In this document: in pieces, positions 59,719-64,000 of the stretch | Numbering within the stretch: position 1 is the first letter of the stretch | Layout of the letters: the number at the start of each line of letters is the position of its first letter | Origin: Methanobacterium_D oryzae | Lineage (GTDB): Archaea; Methanobacteriota; Methanobacteria; Methanobacteriales; Methanobacteriaceae | Assembly (NCBI RefSeq): GCF_050433505.1 | Contig: NZ_JBNPXC010000001.1 | Coordinates: 248,001-312,000 of the forward strand | Direction: 5' to 3' | Length of the DNA: 64,000 nt | Translations under genes and position numbers: made by a program | The notes under the pieces: generated by a model | The model's database searches: none | The model's input: the letters and a program-made list of their open reading frames with translations, nothing else | What the model was told of the DNA's origin: nothing

Positions 59719-59736
59719 AATCCTTATTTAAGGATT
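59719..59736. promoter_or_regulatory. TetR operator candidate AATCCTTA-TT-TAAGGATT
   Basis: A perfect 8+2+8 palindrome, 20-37 nt upstream of the TetR start codon, overlapping the expected promoter (it contains a TTTAA core). Typical size and place for a TetR-family autoregulation site. Confidence 0.6.
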
Positions 59737-59859
59737 ATGTTATCTTTTAAATCTAAGCTTTCGTTTACTTTAAATTACAAATACGTAGCTATTGGTAGTA
59801 CTAACTACTGATTAAAACAGTTTAGGACAAGACTATCAATTAGAAAAATATGAAAACAG

Positions 59860-60420
59860 TTAACATTGAAGAATTTTAACTGAATTATCTATAAATTCTT
59901 CAATAGCTTTTTCATGGTCATCAAAAGCACTTTTCATTGGCTTATCCAGGTTAAAAAAGAACAAAAAGGTTATGAAATTAAAAACTAATACCTTAAAATC
60001 TGTTTTTTTATTTTTTAATATATCTTGTTCTTCAAGATACCTTTCAATCCTTGTAATTAACAAATTATTGACTCCCCTCATAGCAGGTACTCTATAACCT
60101 TCGTGAAAGGAAATCATGATAAATTTAAGATTATTTCCTATTAAATTTGAGATACCTTCAATTAAAGATTTTAAAAAGTCTCGGAGATCTTCAGCATTCT
60201 TTTCAATCAAAATTGATTCAAGATCTTCAAAAAAAATCTGTTTATTTTTAGCTAAAACCATATTAAAGAGGTTTTCTTTAGTTTTAAACTTCCTAAAAAG
60301 GGTCATTTCACTAAAACCAGATTTTTCAGCTATAACTCTAGTTCTAGTTCCAACATAACCTTCTTTTGCAAATTCATCTAAAGCTACATCCAATATTTTC
60401 TGTTCAGTTGTATCCACCAT
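59860..60420 (-). CDS. TetR/AcrR family regulator (paralogue 3)
   Basis: A 186-residue TetR protein: EQKILDVALDEFAKEGYVGTRTRVIAEKSGFSEMTLFRKFKTKENLFNMVLAKN, nearly the same DNA-binding domain as the downstream paralogue, with a different C-terminal half. The recognition helix (residues around SGFSEMTLFRKF) is identical, so both may bind the same operator but answer to different ligands. A 10-bp palindrome CAGTTAACTG lies at 60430-60439 upstream. The gap between the two TetR genes is 160 nt. Confidence 0.9.
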   Translation of the reverse strand: MVDTTEQKILDVALDEFAKEGYVGTRTRVIAEKSGFSEMTLFRKFKTKENLFNMVLAKNKQIFFEDLESILIEKNAEDLRDFLKSLIEGISNLIGNNLKFIMISFHEGYRVPAMRGVNNLLITRIERYLEEQDILKNKKTDFKVLVFNFITFLFFFNLDKPMKSAFDDHEKAIEEFIDNSVKILQC

Positions 60421-60478
60421 ATAATCAACCAGTTAACTGCATATCCTACTTATAATGCCCTTATGCCCTTATATTAAC

Positions 60479-61384
60479 TTATTTCCCTAAAAGTTTGTAT
60501 AGTATAGCTTTTTGAGCATGTAGCCTATTTTCAGCCTGATCCCATATTGCAGATTGATCACAATTGATTATTTCCTCTGTGATTTCCTGGCCCCTTATAG
60601 CTGGCAAGCAATGCATGACAATAGCTTTTTCATTTGCGAGGTTTAATATATTCTTGTTTACCTGATAGCCTTTAAGATCACTGATACGCTTGGAAGCTTC
60701 ACCCTCATCTCCCATACTAACCCATACATCAGTATAAATTACATCAGTTCCCTTTATGCCTTCCTCAAGATCATCTGTTATTTTTATCTTTGAACCAGAA
60801 TTTTCAGCGTATTTCAATGCCTTTTTCACTATTTCAGCATCTGGCCTATATTGTGGAGGACATACAACATTCATATTCATACCTACAAATGCAGATGCAA
60901 ATAAAAGAGAATTACAGACATTATTTCCATCTCCAACATATGATAGAGTTACATCAAAGCTTTTTTTGCTCTCATATATTGTTAAAAGGTCTGCAAATGC
61001 CTGGCATGGATGTTCTAAGTTTGTAAGTCCATTAATAACAGGTATATCAGAATACTTTGAAAGTTTTAAAACATCTTGGTGTTCCTTGGCTCTGATCATG
61101 ATTCCATCCACGTAACGACTCATTACTTTTGCAGTATCTTCTATAGGTTCACCGCGACCAATTTGAAGGTCATCTGTGGATAGATAAAGTGCATTTCCGC
61201 CAAGTTGGTACATTCCAACTTCAAAAGAGATTCTTGTTCTGGTTGATGCTTTTTGAAAGACCATTGCTAATGTTTTCTTAGCTAAAGGCTCTCCTGGAAT
61301 TTCATTTTTCTTAAATTTCCCTGCAAGATCCAGTATTTCATCTACATGGTCTTTTGCATCTTCCATTGATAAAAGATGTTTCAT
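60479..61384 (-). CDS. argF: Ornithine carbamoyltransferase
   Basis: A 301-residue OTCase: carbamoyl-phosphate site FQKASTRTRISFEVGMYQLGG, GLTNLEHPCQAFADLLTIYE, SYVGDGNNVCNSLL, and the ornithine site MHCLPAIRGQEITEEII. Reaction: carbamoyl phosphate + ornithine to citrulline, arginine synthesis, cytoplasmic trimer. GGAGTG precedes the ATG. Confidence 0.96.
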   Translation of the reverse strand: MKHLLSMEDAKDHVDEILDLAGKFKKNEIPGEPLAKKTLAMVFQKASTRTRISFEVGMYQLGGNALYLSTDDLQIGRGEPIEDTAKVMSRYVDGIMIRAKEHQDVLKLSKYSDIPVINGLTNLEHPCQAFADLLTIYESKKSFDVTLSYVGDGNNVCNSLLFASAFVGMNMNVVCPPQYRPDAEIVKKALKYAENSGSKIKITDDLEEGIKGTDVIYTDVWVSMGDEGEASKRISDLKGYQVNKNILNLANEKAIVMHCLPAIRGQEITEEIINCDQSAIWDQAENRLHAQKAILYKLLGK

Positions 61385-61533
61385 TATTTCACTCCAAATT
61401 AATCATAAAGGATTTCATATTAAAAAAAAGATTATTTAAAACATACTATATCTATTTTTCCATAATATTTTAATAAATTATATGCCTTCTAAATACTTTT
61501 CATAATTTAAAATTAATTAAAAAAGGAAAAATA

Positions 61534-62844
61534 TTATTTTTTAAGCTCTTCCATGTGCTTTATACGCTTTTGTATGAGTTCTGTTGTCCCTACATCTCTT
61601 CTATGGTAAACATCGCCTTTAACATATTTTGTCGCGTTTTCACAGAGTTTTTCAGCTTCTTCTATACTATCTGCAACACTAACAATTCCTAAAGCCCTTG
61701 AAGATGATGAATAAACTTTACCATCCTTTTCATTAACAGCAGCATAATAAACTTCAGCTCCAGCTTCATTTATTTTTCTTTCATCAACATCAATTATCTG
61801 ATCTGGAACTGCATTTCCTGGATATCCCTTTGGCACTATATATTTACAAACTGTTGCTTTATCCGAAAATTTAGCTCCTTTAAGGTTTCCATCAACAATT
61901 CCTTCACAAATATCCACAAAATTAGATTGGAGTAACTGTAAAACATTCATAGCTTCAGGATCCCCAAATCGAGCATTATATTCTATGAGTTTTGGACCAT
62001 CCTTACATAGCATGAATTGTCCATATAAAAAGCCCCTGTAAGGCCCAACTTCTTTATTAATAGCATTGACTGTTTCTTCCATTATTTTAACAGACTCATC
62101 ATATGCTTTTTGATCTAAAAATGGAAGTAATCCCCCTTTATCAGAGTAAGATCCCATTCCTCCAGTTATAGGTCCTTCATCACCATCAAATGCATAAGGA
62201 TGATCCTGAACCGCCGGCATCGGAGCAATGTTTTTCCCATCAACAAATGCTTGAACTGTAAATTCTTCTCCAATAGCTCTTTCTTCAATAACTACCTTTG
62301 CATGTCCGCCCATTTTAGTATCTATTATTTCTTTTGAGTAATTTTTAGCTTCTTCAGCATCTTTTAGCTGCTCTCCCATAATCTTAACGCCTTTTCCACC
62401 AGTTAAACCTACAGGCTTAATTACAACGTCTTCTCCAAAATCATCAATAAAATTACTGATATCTTCATAGTTATCAAATACTCTATAAACAAGAGATCCG
62501 CCTATTTTATAATTTTCAAAGAGATTTCTCATAAAAACTTTGTCTGTTTCTATTTTAGCAGCTTCTTTTGTTGGACCTACACAACCTATACCTTCAGCTT
62601 CTAAAGCATCTACAATACCCTTTTCAAGGGGCGCTTCTGGCCCAATTACTGCCATATCAATATTATTTTGAATAGCATACTTCTTTACTAATTCAATATC
62701 ATTTTCACTTCCAATCTGATATTTAGATATTCTCGCTATTCCCGGATTTTTATTGCTCATAAGAGAATATAATTCCGCATTTCCTTCTATTGCCTTACAA
62801 ATTGCGTGTTCCCTCGCTCCTGTTCCTACTACAAGTATTTTCAT
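61534..62844 (-). CDS. purD: Phosphoribosylamine-glycine ligase
   Basis: A 436-residue GARS: VVGTGAREHAICKAI, AVIGPEAPLEKGIVDAL, ATP-grasp domain with VIKPVGLTGGKGVKIMG, EEFTVQAFVDG, YNARFGDPEAMNVL. Reaction: 5-phosphoribosylamine + glycine + ATP to GAR, second step of purine synthesis. AGGAGGAT precedes the ATG. Confidence 0.96.
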   Translation of the reverse strand: MKILVVGTGAREHAICKAIEGNAELYSLMSNKNPGIARISKYQIGSENDIELVKKYAIQNNIDMAVIGPEAPLEKGIVDALEAEGIGCVGPTKEAAKIETDKVFMRNLFENYKIGGSLVYRVFDNYEDISNFIDDFGEDVVIKPVGLTGGKGVKIMGEQLKDAEEAKNYSKEIIDTKMGGHAKVVIEERAIGEEFTVQAFVDGKNIAPMPAVQDHPYAFDGDEGPITGGMGSYSDKGGLLPFLDQKAYDESVKIMEETVNAINKEVGPYRGFLYGQFMLCKDGPKLIEYNARFGDPEAMNVLQLLQSNFVDICEGIVDGNLKGAKFSDKATVCKYIVPKGYPGNAVPDQIIDVDERKINEAGAEVYYAAVNEKDGKVYSSSSRALGIVSVADSIEEAEKLCENATKYVKGDVYHRRDVGTTELIQKRIKHMEELKK

Positions 62845-63028
62845 ATAAAATCCTCCTAAAAAATGTAAAAGATAGATATTGATATTTATAAATTTTATCT
62901 CACGAATATTTGTTTTTTATTATATGATTTTAAATATGCCACCAATCAATATATATTCTAACGAAATAGATATTAGATTACTTTAATTAATAAAAAAATA
63001 TATGAAAAATTAAAATTAAGGTGTTTTT

Positions 63029-64000
63029 ATGAGAGGCGGCGAAGCGCTAATTAAATCGCTACAAGAACAGGGAGTAGACATTGTATTCGGTTATCCAGGA
63101 GGACAGGTTCTTCCTTTATACGATATGATTTACGATTCAGACCTAAGACACATTTTAGTAAGACATGAACAGTGTGCAGCTCATGCTGCAGACGGATATG
63201 CGAGAGCATCAGGAAAAGTAGGCGTATGTATTTCAACATCAGGGCCAGGAGCTACAAACTTGGTAACTGGAATTGCAACAGCCTATATGGATTCATCACC
63301 TATTGTAGCTATTGCTGGGCAAGTTCCATCATGGCTCATTGGTAATGATGCATTCCAGGAAGTGGATACCATTGGAATGACAATGCCAATTACAAAACAC
63401 AACTTCCAGCCATTAACAGCCGAAGAAATACCTGAAACAATCAAATCATCATTTTACATTGCAGGAACTGGACGACCAGGTCCTGTAGTCATAGATTTAA
63501 CAAAAGATGCTCAGGAACAGGAATTAGAATTTAAAGGCGACTTTAAAATCAATTTAACTGGTTACAAACCAACACGAAAAGGCCATCCATTACAGATTAA
63601 AAGAGCTGCAAATTTAATTCAAGGAGCTAAAAAGCCAGTTATACTTGCAGGAGGAGGTGTAATCTCATCAAGTTCTTCCAAAGAACTTATAAATCTAGCA
63701 GAACTTATAAGTGCACCAGTAACCACAACACTCCTTGGTAAAGGATGTTTCCCTGAAGATCATGAACTTGCACTTGGAATGCTTGGAATGCATGGTAGAA
63801 GACCTGCTAATTTTGCAGTAGATGATTGTGACTGCCTTATTGCTGTTGGTTGCAGATTTTCAGATAGAACAACTGGAAAAGTAGATGAATTTGCAAAGAA
63901 TGCTAAAGTAATCCATATAGATATCGATCCAGCTGAAATAGGCAAAAATATAGAAGTAGATATTCCAATTGTTGGAGATGCCAAGATCGTTTTATCAAAT
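63029..64000 (+). CDS. ilvB: Acetolactate synthase large subunit (3' end outside the window)
   Basis: The first 324 residues are present and the frame is open to the window end. MRGGEALIKSLQEQGVDIVFGYPGGQ, the TPP-activating Glu in LVRHEQCAAHAADGYARASG, VCISTSGPGATNLVTGIATAYMDSSPIVAIAGQVP, then the central FAD/DHS-like domain (LAGGGVISSSSSKEL). The C-terminal TPP domain is missing because the window stops. Reaction: 2 pyruvate to 2-acetolactate + CO2 (or with 2-oxobutyrate). AAGGTG precedes the ATG. The small subunit ilvN would be expected just downstream. Confidence 0.95.
   Translation, partial: MRGGEALIKSLQEQGVDIVFGYPGGQVLPLYDMIYDSDLRHILVRHEQCAAHAADGYARASGKVGVCISTSGPGATNLVTGIATAYMDSSPIVAIAGQVPSWLIGNDAFQEVDTIGMTMPITKHNFQPLTAEEIPETIKSSFYIAGTGRPGPVVIDLTKDAQEQELEFKGDFKINLTGYKPTRKGHPLQIKRAANLIQGAKKPVILAGGGVISSSSSKELINLAELISAPVTTTLLGKGCFPEDHELALGMLGMHGRRPANFAVDDCDCLIAVGCRFSDRTTGKVDEFAKNAKVIHIDIDPAEIGKNIEVDIPIVGDAKIVLSN

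Noticed and set aside
1..64000. tRNA or rRNA genes
   Set aside because: Intergenic regions are AT-rich; no GC-rich cloverleaf or T-loop GGTTCRAATCC-like motif was found by reading.

Overview
The window looks like chromosomal DNA of a methanogenic archaeon of the order Methanobacteriales, most likely a mesophilic Methanobacterium. The reasons are the F420-dependent methylene-H4MPT dehydrogenase (mtd), a fused Fae-Hps enzyme, an F430-pathway diamide synthase (cfbB), Alba, an archaeal-type ThrRS, an S26B signal peptidase, a stand-alone trpB2 behind TrpY-type boxes, archaeal TATA boxes, GGTGAT/GGAGG ribosome binding sites and strongly AT-rich intergenic DNA. I saw no rRNA, tRNA, CRISPR array, insertion sequence or integrase.

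Layout. 0-3.4 kb: an ExbB/ExbD-like proton channel operon (DUF2162, ExbB, DUF2149) and a nickel/cobalt importer core (cbiM plus PDGLE) without its ATPase. 3.5-10.5 kb: alanine dehydrogenase, small membrane proteins, an exported acetolactate decarboxylase, a DUF362 ferredoxin protein and a TIM-barrel isomerase. 10.6-14.8 kb: a PadR-controlled ABC exporter with a surface beta-propeller. 14.9-20.8 kb: alba and a four-gene two-component cluster. 21-29 kb: leuA, DUF63, Usp, PHP, DUF1786, trpB2 and fae-hps. 29-35.8 kb: iron-sulfur flavoprotein, flippase, ModE-like regulator, ferredoxin, hisB, nitroreductase and an HD hydrolase. 35.9-45.2 kb: a parallel beta-helix surface protein, TetR, mtd, a heliorhodopsin, a polysaccharide polymerase and cfbB. 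45.6-51.2 kb: a radical SAM protein, ParA with a tiny ParB-like partner, and a GHKL-ATPase/STAS-like module. 51.3-64 kb: thrS, MgtC-like protein, ilvD, signal peptidase, argS, two TetR paralogues, argF, purD and the start of ilvB.

Pathways. leuA, ilvD and ilvB belong to branched-chain amino acid synthesis. The exported acetolactate decarboxylase could divert acetolactate made by IlvB. mtd, fae-hps and cfbB serve C1 and cofactor metabolism. argF, argS, hisB, thrS and purD are housekeeping genes.

Most interesting items: (1) a heliorhodopsin in a strict anaerobe, lacking (by eye alignment) two histidines of the reference protein; (2) a ParA/mini-ParB pair with related AAGTTATAACTT-type palindromes in four intergenic places within 10 kb, a candidate archaeal centromere; (3) three arrays of short perfect hairpins, nearly all with 3-nt loops, one lying between two copies of the alba Shine-Dalgarno sequence; (4) two tandem STAS-GHKL proteins with a small STAS-like partner; (5) an ArgS with an insertion of about 90 residues; (6) a receiver domain with an 8-codon tandem duplication at its conserved lysine.

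All family assignments come from reading the translated sequence and remembered family motifs. No search or alignment program was run.
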